This document shows positions 34,733-44,444 of a DNA stretch of 64,000 nt, piece after piece. This stretch comes from Aphrophora alni (taxonomy: Eukaryota; Arthropoda; Insecta; Hemiptera; Aphrophoridae). Position 1 is the first letter of the stretch, and each line of letters begins with the position of its first letter. The translations under genes were made by a program, and so were the position numbers. Below the pieces are notes generated by a model that worked only from the letters and a program-made list of their open reading frames with translations, had not been told where the DNA came from and did not search any database. Location of the stretch: contig OY740774.1 in assembly GCA_963513935.1 (NCBI GenBank), positions 22,773,949-22,837,948 on the forward strand, in the 5' to 3' direction.

Positions 34733-35514
34733 GAATACATTACTATTCTAATTTTGTTTGGATGCATAGATAATGAGTGTAAGAAATGTGATAGGGGTGT
34801 GGAAGTGTTTTTTATCTTAATAATTTTGTTTATTGTTTTATGTCTTTTTAATATGTTAAACTTGGAGCTAGGGATGTGTATATATGGGTATGAGAGAGAG
34901 AGTGTTTATGGACTATTATGGTATGTGAATGTTTGTATGTTACATATGTGTAAGTTTTTACCACTTTATGTTTATGTACCACTTATATTCACCACTTTAT
35001 CATAGAACAAATTATTATTTAACAAGTTATAATATTTGTAATAAATATTAAATTCAATTTTAATTTATTAATAGTTTAAGTGCTCCTGATGGTCTCTTGA
35101 CCTCTGTTTTTTTCCCTTTTTTTTCTCTTTTTACTTGAAATATTCAGCCTTAAAATGGGCAGACCCATGGAGGCTGCTTATTTCATTCCGTATATTTTTG
35201 TTTTTGTTTATCTTAAGTTTTTTTTTTTTTTTAGGATTTAGAAGTAATATTGTTTTTTTTTTCTTGTTTTTCTGTATTTTAACTTTATAATGTATTATTA
35301 TGTCATATATGTCAATTTATTTGTTTTGTTTAGTTTATTGTTATAGTGAGCTTTATTTTTGTTTCTCTCTTTCTCAATCTAAATCATGTTTTGTTTGTCT
35401 CAATGTAATAAAAAAAGAACGCCTGTAGAGCTAAACAATGTTGTTAATGTTCAAATTGTAAAATATGTATTTCTATTGAAGCCGCCATTAGATAAAAATT
35501 TAAATGTTTATAAA

Positions 35515-36300
35515 AGCTGGATCACATTAGCTGGTATACCAATCACTGGTTGCTGGTGGCTACTGGCAGGTAGTAGACTACTAGAGTAAACTCGGTAGTA
35601 ATGACAGTTTTCCAGCTGGCAAGATATTTGTCAGTAACTGGTGAAGTAGCCCATGTTCAATTTACCAGTCATCAGCTGATCTTGTGTCAGGCTGGCAGCT
35701 AACTTTCAACCAACTAGTCTGAATACATCATTATCCCACTAGTTACAGGTTGCAGTATCTCACTCAGTATTTTTTTTTATTATTAAAAAAACATTTTTAA
35801 TTTTAAACCATTTTTTTGAATTTTTATAATTATAACTTTAAAAAATTCTGAACTGAATCTTGTTATTTATTTTAACCATTATAACTAGTTAAGTTGTAAT
35901 AATTCTTCAAACAATTATTTCAAATAATTTTGAAACACAGAATTTATAAACATTTTTATATTTTGCATTGTCCTCTTCGCCATGTTCCCTTAAAAGTCTT
36001 GAGGAAGCTTTAATTTAATCTCTTCGACCAATTCAACTTTAAACGAACTTTATTTTTTTCTATCTATTTACTTTAATAATGTTTCCTCACAGATTTGTTT
36101 CATTTTATATACCTCTATACATAATACAATAAATAAATAAACTGATGAAAAATACACACTTTAATTAATAATAAATTAAACTAACGTCTCTTAGCTGCTT
36201 TCAATCTTTGAAAGACAATACTGTGACCAGCGAGTACATACAGGTTGCTCTACTACCAGCAAGAAGCAGCTGGTAATGTAGTGTAATGTGAACTTATATA
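35515..36300. mobile_element. Possible non-autonomous TIR element
   Basis: The sequence near 35510-35575 (AGCTGG..CACATTAGCTGGTA...TTGCTGGT) and the complement of 36225-36300 (AAGTTCACATTACACTA, CCAGCTGCTTCTTGCTGG) are imperfect inverted repeats. No transposase and no clear target duplication were seen. Confidence 0.3.
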
Positions 36301-37166
36301 GTTTGATAAGTTAATGGTTTTGATTTTAGCCCAATGATCTACAAATGTTGTTCAAATATACTTTTCTACAATAGCTTGGACAAGATTGTTGGTTAAATAA
36401 ATAGGTTGGAGAATTTTAAAATGGTAGTCATTTAAAAAGATTTTTTAGTTAGATTATTATTTGCACAAAAAATCTTGTTTAATCTTTGCTTTAAAATGTA
36501 TATCTAATTATGTCAAAAGATTTTTTTTTTTTACAATAAAAATAATGTAGTTATTGCCAGAAAGTGTAAAAATCTGTAATTATCTCTCTCAAAGTCAGAA
36601 TTTTAGTTACTATTCATTGAATATGTTTGCTACCAAAAATATATACATATTATGTCAGTTTATGAGTATTATATTTTGTTATTTTGTATTTATTATTTTA
36701 TTTTGGCATTTTTATTACATAGGCTACTTTTAATTGTTTTTTGCTTGTGCCAAATTAATTTTTTAAATCAGAGAATTAGTAACTCACTAAATTCTGACTG
36801 TGTGATACTAAAAATATGATGTTATCCTTGACACCATTTTGTTTGTCTCTGATGTATCTAGATCCACTTTCTTTTTCTGAATAAATTAATTTCTAATTAT
36901 CAATAAGAATGTAACCTACTTTATAGGTTATCAATGATCTAATGTTGAACAATCCTTGTTGTTTTGTGCAGTTTTTAATTTATGTTATACAATTTATTTT
37001 ATTTTAAGATTTATTATTATAAAGTTTTAGGTTAGAATTTAATAGGACACATAGCCTATTAGAAGGGTTAGATTTTGTATGGAAAGGAGACAAGCTTACC
37101 TTGGAAAATGGTCCTTGATATTACCTAATAGTACATAAGTAAGAAAACACACAGAAAAAACCCTAA

Positions 37167-37170
37167 AGTT
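37167..37170 (+). repeat. Target site duplication, left
   Basis: AGTT directly precedes the 5' LTR and is repeated at 49059-49062 after the 3' LTR. Four bases is a usual duplication length for Ty3/Gypsy integrases. The 36310-37166 stretch before it is AT-rich intron without recognisable features. Confidence 0.85.
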
Positions 37171-38673
37171 TGTGACAATGTGAAAAGTCAGATTTTAATA
37201 TAGACTCATTTGAAAGACGCGGTTAAGCCAAAGAGATAAGAGATTCAAATAACAATTTAAATTTAGTAACGTCATTTATAAAAGAAAAATGGATTTTCAA
37301 GACAACAGTATGAATTATTATGTTTAATTTTAATGTAATTTAGTTTGTTTGTTATGTTAAATAAATCATTTGTATTTTACGGCAGTGCGGTAAAACGTGG
37401 GAACAGTAACCGGAAGGAACGCTTTCGGAAGTAAGAATTTGCCTCATGGTAAAGTCAGTCTAAGTCCAGAGCTTGGAGGGACTAGATGTGTTTCTAAAAA
37501 GTCTGAGTCCAGCGTTAGGAGTGACAGGTTGTTTCTAAAAAAAGTCTAGATCAGAGCTTGGTGGAGAATGGTTGTGTTTTTTGAGAGTCTAGTAGAGACT
37601 AATTTAGCAGAAAATGGATAGGAAGTGATAATGGACGCTTCTAATGACAATGTAAACGTGTTTGAAAGTAATAGACTTACTGTATTCTAAGTGACAAACA
37701 ATATTTATGAGAAAATTAGTATAAAGTATTTAATTAGACGGTGAATATAAAAAAAAAAGAAACTTAATGAACACTCGAATTTATAAGATTTCAAAGAATA
37801 AGAGACTGTGTACTGTAAATGAGTGTCTTAAACGGATCGTTTAGCACGTGGCAAAAAACTTTGTATCGAAGTGAACATTCTTTTATTAATGATGAATGTT
37901 ATGATTGTCGTACAAAAAATAACATTCCTAGAGTGCTGGGTGAATATTCGAAACATGAACTTTTCAGGAAACAACGCTTGCTGTAATCTACAAGTCTCAG
38001 GACATCTGGAATTAATATCTTTGGACAATTTGAGTGCAAATGGGTGTTCTGGTATAAACACCATATGTTAAATTAGGACTAAGTATTTATATTATGTTTT
38101 GATATATTTTGCTATACATGTTTAAATTTTTTAATCTGTTTCATAAATATTTTAAAAGGAAATAAATTGATAGATAAAATAATAAAATTTTAATAATTGA
38201 AGTAAATCTCCATCTGAGATCTTTATAATGATTTAAATTTAAATAAAAAGTAAATTCCTGTTGCAACAATTTTATTGGTAAAAGTATTTTTAAAGATAAA
38301 ATTAATTAATTTGAAAGAATGAAATAAAGGAAATATAAATTCATAATTTGTTATTGAAATTAAAAAGGATAACTAGTATTTATAATATGATTTTTTGTTG
38401 TTAATAATAATTTGTAGGATGTTTCTTTAATAGTTTAATAAATCTTTATGTTAACATTTCAGAGACAAGTGTTTTCATTAAATACCAAATATCACTGTAA
38501 GTACACTGTGAAAAGAACTTACGACCCCAGATAATTTTTCTTTCTTTTAAATATTTAAATTCATTCTTTTTTCAAAATTGGTATGCTAAAGCAAACCTGG
38601 CGCCCTATAGACGAGCAAATTAACAAATGAATAACATTAAATAGTAACTTCATCTCATTTTTGAATTATTACA
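37171..38673 (+). repeat. 5' LTR (1503 bp)
   Basis: Identical by eye to 47556-49058. It should contain the element's promoter and poly(A) signal; several AATAAA and TATA-like words are present but none can be singled out. It contains TGGCGCCC at 38598-38605, which looks like a primer binding site word but lies inside the LTR. The sequence directly after the LTR (AATGTCGCCGCAACTGTGGG) has no standard TGG start, so the tRNA primer is not identified. Confidence 0.95.
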
Positions 38674-38820
38674 AATGTCGCCGCAACTGTGGGCCTTTTT
38701 AGTCGAAATAAACAGTGATTTTGGTAATGAGAATTCTTGAAATCAAGGTAAGGACTCTCTTTATAATAATAAGAAAGATTCTTTTTTAAAATTTTTTGTG
38801 TTAAATATAGTAAGATAAAA

Positions 38821-40989
38821 ATGGAGTCAGAAATTGTAAATGTAAATAATAGTGATGAACAGGTAGGGTTAGGAAATCAAAATTCTTTAAATAATATAGA
38901 GCCATTGGAATTTACAGGGGATATTTTTGATAATTTAGAGAAGGAATCGCAAAGTAATGAGCAAACAAATGAACAATTTGCACAAAATTTTTTAGATCAA
39001 GAAATAGGTAGTAGTAATAATAGTAGACGTTCAAGTGTGAACGTAAATAGTAGTTCAGGTTCGGATTTTAATGGATTTGATAGTGATAGGATTCTAAATA
39101 GTAAACAACAGTGTGAAGATATAAATAAAAAAATAGTAGAAACACCAGGGGTAGAAACTGTAAAGGAAAATTCAGATAAGGATTTAAGAGCTGAAGAGGT
39201 TAGGATGGATGAGAGTGTGAAAAATAATGATCAAGATTTAGAGATTAAGAGTATGTTAAAAGTAATGATGGAAAAAATGGAACAAAATAGTTTAGAAACA
39301 AAACAAAATAATGTAGTTTTACACAATAAAATTGATCAAGGTAGTCTAGAATTAAGACGAGATAATGATAAGAAGTTTGAATGTATAAATAATAGGTTTG
39401 ATCAAAACAATTTGGAATTAAAAGAAATAAGTAATAAATTTGATCAGAATAAGCTAGAAATTAATAAAAAACTAGAGAATTTTAATATTAAACTTGAACA
39501 GAATAATGTCAAACTTGATAAGATAGATAATGACCTGAAACAGAGTAAATTAGAACTAAGACAAGATAATTTAGATTTAAAAGAAGAAATGTACAAAAAA
39601 TTTGAAGAGAGTAGGGCAGAATTTAAAGAAGGTTATGTAAATGTAGAACAGGGCCTAAGACAAGAAATTAAGCAAACTAGGTTAGATATAGAAAATAATT
39701 TTGATGAAAAAATTGTTAAAGTTGAAATAGATATGTCTGACAAAATATGTAGCATAGTTAAGGAAATTGATAATGTTAAATCTGAGACGGAAGTAAAGTT
39801 GTTAAGTAATCAAATAGAAGCAAAAAATAATCTAAAAGTTGTTGAGAACAAAATTTGTAAAGAAATTTTAGAGGTTAAGAGTGATGTGAACAATAGAGTA
39901 GATAAGTTTGAGATGCAGCTAGGAAAAACGGATGAAAAAATAACGTTGTTAGACTTAGAAGTAGGAAAACAGAAGAATCTAGAAAAACAAGAAATTTTAG
40001 AGTTAAAAAACAATGTAGAGGACCAGATTAATAGCCTAAATTTAAAATTCGAAGGAGAGTTTATGCAAAAAATAAGGGAGAATTTTATCGAACAGGGTAG
40101 CATAAGTCAGGGTACTTATACAAGTGCGAACATAATTAATGAGACTATAATCCCAGAGTTTCAAAATGAAAGGTTAGAACCGCACCCGAAGGTATTTATA
40201 GAAGCTATAGAGACATTTAACAAAATAAATGGGGGACAATGGAAGATAAAGCTAGGTTGTTTAAGGAAATACTTTAAAGGTGAAGCAGAGTTATGGTTTG
40301 AAGCACACAAAAATGAGTGGGGTAGTTTTGAAGAGTTTAGGGTAGCATTTCTAGATAGGTTCTGGTCTGAAGAGAAACAGGAACAACTGAAAACTAAGTT
40401 ATTGGTAGGAAGCTATTTTAGGGGACCGATGGAAGAAGTATTTAGATATGTGATGAGCCTATATAATAAGACACAATTTTTAGATCCGCCCATGTCTATG
40501 GATACATTTGTAAGACATATAAGTAGGAAAATGCCTGAAAAACTAGAGTTAATGATGTTAGCAGCTAGGCCTAAAAATGTTAATGACCTAGAAAAGTTAA
40601 TTTTAAGTTGGCAAGAAAGTCAAAAGTTATTAGGACCAGATAGGACAAGACAGGGGGACAATAGGATGAATATGGACAGACCTATGTATAAAAATTTTCA
40701 ACCACAGCAATTAGGACAGGAAGGATTTCGATTTAGGGCACCACCTCATTTTCAAGAGACAAGGGGAGAGAATAGGTTTAGGGGACCTAATAATTTTACT
40801 AGATTTCCACCACCTAATATGCAAAATAACAATAATAGGCCCATGTTAACAAATCAACAAAATTTCAATAGGGCAAATGGTAATGGTATGAATCAAGGTT
40901 TTAGGCCAAATTTTCAACAAAAGAGATATGATCAGGGAAATAAGGGAAATGGTAATAGACCACAGGGAAACCAAAATGGACAACAGTGA
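38821..40989 (+). CDS. gag: Gag polyprotein with long coiled-coil N-terminus
   Basis: The ORF has 722 codons, starting at the first ATG after the 5' LTR. Residues 1-140 are acidic and Asn/Ser-rich. Residues about 143-425 are one long coiled coil of degenerate 14-15 residue repeats (FDQNNLELKEISNK, LEQNNVKLDKIDND, LKQSKLELRQDNLD). Residues about 445-606 form the capsid-like region of retrotransposon Gag (WFEAHKNEWGSFEEFRVAFL, then RYVMSLYNKTQFLDPP). The tail (607-722) is Asn/Gln/Arg/Gly/Phe-rich and basic (FRFRAPPHFQETRGENRFRG) and probably binds RNA. No CCHC zinc knuckle is present, which is unusual. The ORF is intact and longer than most Ty3/Gypsy Gags. Confidence 0.9.
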   Translation: MESEIVNVNNSDEQVGLGNQNSLNNIEPLEFTGDIFDNLEKESQSNEQTNEQFAQNFLDQEIGSSNNSRRSSVNVNSSSGSDFNGFDSDRILNSKQQCEDINKKIVETPGVETVKENSDKDLRAEEVRMDESVKNNDQDLEIKSMLKVMMEKMEQNSLETKQNNVVLHNKIDQGSLELRRDNDKKFECINNRFDQNNLELKEISNKFDQNKLEINKKLENFNIKLEQNNVKLDKIDNDLKQSKLELRQDNLDLKEEMYKKFEESRAEFKEGYVNVEQGLRQEIKQTRLDIENNFDEKIVKVEIDMSDKICSIVKEIDNVKSETEVKLLSNQIEAKNNLKVVENKICKEILEVKSDVNNRVDKFEMQLGKTDEKITLLDLEVGKQKNLEKQEILELKNNVEDQINSLNLKFEGEFMQKIRENFIEQGSISQGTYTSANIINETIIPEFQNERLEPHPKVFIEAIETFNKINGGQWKIKLGCLRKYFKGEAELWFEAHKNEWGSFEEFRVAFLDRFWSEEKQEQLKTKLLVGSYFRGPMEEVFRYVMSLYNKTQFLDPPMSMDTFVRHISRKMPEKLELMMLAARPKNVNDLEKLILSWQESQKLLGPDRTRQGDNRMNMDRPMYKNFQPQQLGQEGFRFRAPPHFQETRGENRFRGPNNFTRFPPPNMQNNNNRPMLTNQQNFNRANGNGMNQGFRPNFQQKRYDQGNKGNGNRPQGNQNGQQ

Positions 40990-41029
40990 ATAGGGCCCAA
41001 GCTTTGTTGTCTAAAAATCAAAATAGGCC
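40965..41029 (+). promoter_or_regulatory. -1 programmed ribosomal frameshift signal
   Basis: In the gag frame the codons read CAG GGA AAC CAA. The heptamer G-GGA-AAC (40965-40971) is a canonical X-XXY-YYZ slippery site. A 5-nt spacer follows, then TGGACAACA (40977-40985) pairs with TGTTGTCTA (41005-41013): 9 bp with one G-U pair. The loop GGCC at 40994-40997 can pair with GGCC at 41026-41029, so an H-type pseudoknot is possible. The pol frame is open from 40959, and the gag stop lies at 40987. Confidence 0.8.
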
Positions 41030-44000
41030 TAAAATAGTAAATTCAAAAAATACAATTTCATCAATAATAACCAAAAGTAATAATAACATTAATGTAGACA
41101 TTAGAGAAGAGTTGTTAAATGAAGAAAATTATAATAATGTAAGCATACAGCCTATAAAAGGAGAGTTAATTGAAATTGATGTGAAGATTAATAAAGAAGA
41201 ATTTAAATGTTTAATTGATACAGGTTCAGAAATTACTGTTATGAATGAAGAAATTTATAAGAAACTAATTATAAATAATGATAAAATTTTGGAATTACCA
41301 GTATGTAATTTAACAATAGTAGGAGTAACAGGTGTGCGTAGCAAGAGGATTACAAAACAAGCTTTTATAGATGTAGAAATTGGAAAAGATGTAGTTGCAG
41401 TAAATTTTTTAATTGTTAGAGGTCTAAATATTGAAATGATTATAGGATGTGATTTTTTAAAACAAAAGAAGGCTCAGATTGATTTTGATGAAGAAAAGAT
41501 TAAATTTAATGTAGAGGAGAAAATAATTCAAACAAAGTTTAGAAAACAAATTTCGCAAGTAGAATGTTATAAATTAAAATTGTGTAGGACTAAAGCAGAA
41601 ATAAATTGTTATGATGAGACAGACTATGACTATGAAGAATTGCAAATTAATGATGTAGCTACAAACTTTTTTCAAGAATTTGATTCAAAATATTATGAAA
41701 ATAACTATGAAGATGTAGAATGGACACAAATTGTAGAGAAAATTTTAGAAGAAAGTAACTTAAATTTAGATAGTGAAAAACGAGAATTAAAAACTGTATT
41801 AAATGATTTTAAAGAAGTATTTTCGGATCAGCCAGGAAAGATGTTAAATTATAAAGCTAAATTAAATGTAAAGGAAGATAGTAAATTTATAAATAAATCT
41901 TATGCAATACCACATTCAAAAAAGGAAGCTGTAGCTAAGGAAATTCAAAAAATGATTGACAATGATATAATAGAAGATTCAAATAGCCCATTTTCGAACC
42001 CATTAGTATGTGTAATTAAGAAAGATTCGTCCATAAGACTATGTTTAGATGCTAGGCAAGCAAATCAAATAATAATACCAGATCGAGAAGCACCTGAACA
42101 GATAGATGATATATTGCAAAGGTTTGAAGGAGTTAAATATATTTCTAGTATAGATTTGGTCAGTGGTTTTTGGCAGATAGAATTAGACGAACAATCTAGA
42201 AGATATGTTGCTTTTGTATTCAATGGTAGAAATTTACAGTTCAAAAGACTCCCTTTTGGTTTAAATGTTAGTACTTCATTATTTAAAAAAGGATTAAGTA
42301 TGGTGTTAGGGCCTGAAGTTTTGGAATTCACAACAGTTTATGTAGATGATGTATGTATAGCGTCAAAATCGTTTGAAGAGCATATGAGACATTTGCGAAA
42401 GTTATTTGAAAGACTTAAAACTTATAATGTAACTATTAAAATAAAAAAGTCTGTTTTTTGCAAAAAAGGTATAAAGTTTTTAGGATATAATATATCAGAT
42501 ATAGGAATAGAGCCAGACCAAGAAAAAATTAAAATAATACAAGATTTTCCCACACCAAAAAATATAAAACAATTACAAAGTTTTTTAGGCTTATGTAATT
42601 ATTACAGGAAGTTTCAACAAAATTATGCAGAGTTAACTAGTAAATTCACACATCTTTTAGGGAATAATAACAAAATTTGGAATTGGACAGAGGAAGACAG
42701 ACATACATTTGAAAGAATAAAACAGGTTTTCTTAGAAACGATAATTTTACAACACCCTAATTTCCAAGAGCCTTTCTATTTAAACACAGATGCTTCGGAT
42801 AAAGCTTTAGCAGCCGTATTGTATCAAGTGGACGTAAATAATGAACATCTGGTCATTGCGTTCGCAAGCAGAACTTTACAAAATAGTGAGATTAATTACA
42901 CGGTTACAGAGAAAGAATTGTTGAGTATAGTCTTCGCATGTAAAAAGTTTAGAAATTATGTATTAGGAAATAAAACGACTATACGTTCTGACCATAAAGC
43001 TTTGACCTTTTTAAAGAACTGTAAATTAACACATGGTAGACTTCTGAGATGGATATTGTTTTTACAGGAGTATAACTTGGAAATTGAGTATTGTCCAGGG
43101 AAGGAAAATATTGTAGCAGATGTTATTTCGCGAACGGATCACAATGAAGTCATCAAGACAGGAGATGAACATTTAATTAAAATTTTTCAAACACAAATTG
43201 AAAAAAATTTAGCAAAACAAGATAGAATTTTAAGAAATGCCTTTAAACGTTTAAATTTGGAACAAAGTCAAGATGAATATTGTATAAGAATTATTAAATT
43301 ATTAGAAGACCAATCTGTTAAATTTAATAAGTTAAGAGAATGTTATGTTATCTATAATGGTGTTTTATTTAAAAAGTCAAAGAAAAATGAAATTCACAAA
43401 ATTTGTTTAACAAAATCTTTAATAGAAATTGTAATTAATGATTGTCATGAAAGATACGGACATATTGGTGCGGGAAAGTGTTATAAAATATTAAAAGGAC
43501 TATACGAATTCCCAAATTTAGAAAAACAAATAAAATTACAAATTAGGCCATGCGATTTATGTCAAAAAACTAAAGTATCAAATATAAAAAATGAAGGATT
43601 AATGGTGAACATCTTACCCGAAAATGTATTAGATTTAGTAGCAGTGGATTTATTTGGAGAATTACCAACTGGAAGTGGTGGGGTTAAATATATATTTGTA
43701 GTACTGGATGTTTTTTCGAAATTTATAAAATTATATACTATAAAAAGAGCAATTGGGACAGTTTTAGTAAATAAAATAATCAATGAATATGTAAAGGAAA
43801 TAGGGAAACCAAAAATAATTATAAGTGACCACGGTAGTCAGTTTCAATCACGAATTTGGAAAGAGAAATTAATAAATAATAATATTCAAGTTAGGCACAC
43901 ATCAGTATATCATCCTCAGTCGAATCCCAGTGAGCGTTGCATGAGAGAACTAGGTCGAATGTTTAGGACTTATGTACACAATAAACACACAAAATGGCCG

Positions 44001-44444
44001 CTTTATGTAAAATTTATAGAAAATTGTATGAATCAATCCATACACGAATCCATCAATGATAGTCCGTATGAAATTATGTTTAAAAAGGAGTGTCCGCGCA
44101 TTTATAACCAAGTATGCAAATTTCCTCCGGGAAAAATAATAGATTTTGAAGAAAAAATAGTTTTAGCGAGAAGACGTTTGAAGTTAAAAGCAAATCAGCG
44201 GAAAAAATATCATGATAAAAAACTAAAACCAACAAAATTTGAGGTAGGAGATTTAGTTTTGGTTAAAAATCACTATCTGTCATCAAATTTGAGGAGAGAA
44301 ATAAAGAAATTTTTCTTATTGTATCAAGGTCCGTTTAAAGTTTTAAAAATTAAATTAGAAAATGCATATGTGATTAGTACAATAGACTCTAAAGTAATTA
44401 AAGGGACATACAATGTCACTCAATTAAGGAAATATATTTCATAA
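40971..44444 (+). CDS. pol: Pol polyprotein: protease, RT, RNase H, integrase
   Basis: This frame is shifted -1 from gag and open from 40959 to the stop at 44442-44444. It has no ATG near its start (a GTG at 40986 is the nearest start-like codon), so translation most likely follows frameshifting at 40965-40971. Counting from 40971: aspartic protease motif LIDTGSE at about 81-87; RT with LCLDARQANQI and the active site YVDD at 457-460; RNase H with LNTDASD (Asp at 607); integrase zinc finger starting HERYGH at 826 and ending CDLC; integrase catalytic triad D893, D953, E988, a classical D,D35E spacing; and a basic C-terminal domain (FEVGDLVLVKNHYL). No stop or frameshift interrupts it, so the element looks competent. 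Confidence 0.95.
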   Translation, partial: PKWTTVNRAQALLSKNQNRPKIVNSKNTISSIITKSNNNINVDIREELLNEENYNNVSIQPIKGELIEIDVKINKEEFKCLIDTGSEITVMNEEIYKKLIINNDKILELPVCNLTIVGVTGVRSKRITKQAFIDVEIGKDVVAVNFLIVRGLNIEMIIGCDFLKQKKAQIDFDEEKIKFNVEEKIIQTKFRKQISQVECYKLKLCRTKAEINCYDETDYDYEELQINDVATNFFQEFDSKYYENNYEDVEWTQIVEKILEESNLNLDSEKRELKTVLNDFKEVFSDQPGKMLNYKAKLNVKEDSKFINKSYAIPHSKKEAVAKEIQKMIDNDIIEDSNSPFSNPLVCVIKKDSSIRLCLDARQANQIIIPDREAPEQIDDILQRFEGVKYISSIDLVSGFWQIELDEQSRRYVAFVFNGRNLQFKRLPFGLNVSTSLFKKGLSMVLGPEVLEFTTVYVDDVCIASKSFEEHMRHLRKLFERLKTYNVTIKIKKSVFCKKGIKFLGYNISDIGIEPDQEKIKIIQDFPTPKNIKQLQSFLGLCNYYRKFQQNYAELTSKFTHLLGNNNKIWNWTEEDRHTFERIKQVFLETIILQHPNFQEPFYLNTDASDKALAAVLYQVDVNNEHLVIAFASRTLQNSEINYTVTEKELLSIVFACKKFRNYVLGNKTTIRSDHKALTFLKNCKLTHGRLLRWILFLQEYNLEIEYCPGKENIVADVISRTDHNEVIKTGDEHLIKIFQTQIEKNLAKQDRILRNAFKRLNLEQSQDEYCIRIIKLLEDQSVKFNKLRECYVIYNGVLFKKSKKNEIHKICLTKSLIEIVINDCHERYGHIGAGKCYKILKGLYEFPNLEKQIKLQIRPCDLCQKTKVSNIKNEGLMVNILPENVLDLVAVDLFGELPTGSGGVKYIFVVLDVFSKFIKLYTIKRAIGTVLVNKIINEYVKEIGKPKIIISDHGSQFQSRIWKEKLINNNIQVRHTSVYHPQSNPSERCMRELGRMFRTYVHNKHTKWPLYVKFIENCMNQSIHESINDSPYEIMFKKECPRIYNQVCKFPPGKIIDFEEKIVLARRRLKLKANQRKKYHDKKLKPTKFEVGDLVLVKNHYLSSNLRREIKKFFLLYQGPFKVLKIKLENAYVISTIDSKVIKGTYNVTQLRKYIS

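Noticed and set aside
37828..38071. Overlapping small open frames on both strands within the LTR, repeated at 48213-48456
   Set aside because: They lie in the LTR, are identical in both copies by duplication, and have no recognisable features.
38598..38605. TGGCGCCC as a primer binding site for a Lys tRNA
   Set aside because: It lies about 70 nt inside the LTR and is present in both LTRs, whereas a primer site must follow the 5' LTR directly.
39810..40103. Minus-strand frames inside gag and pol (39810, 42065, 43562)
   Set aside because: Shadows of the intact + strand genes.
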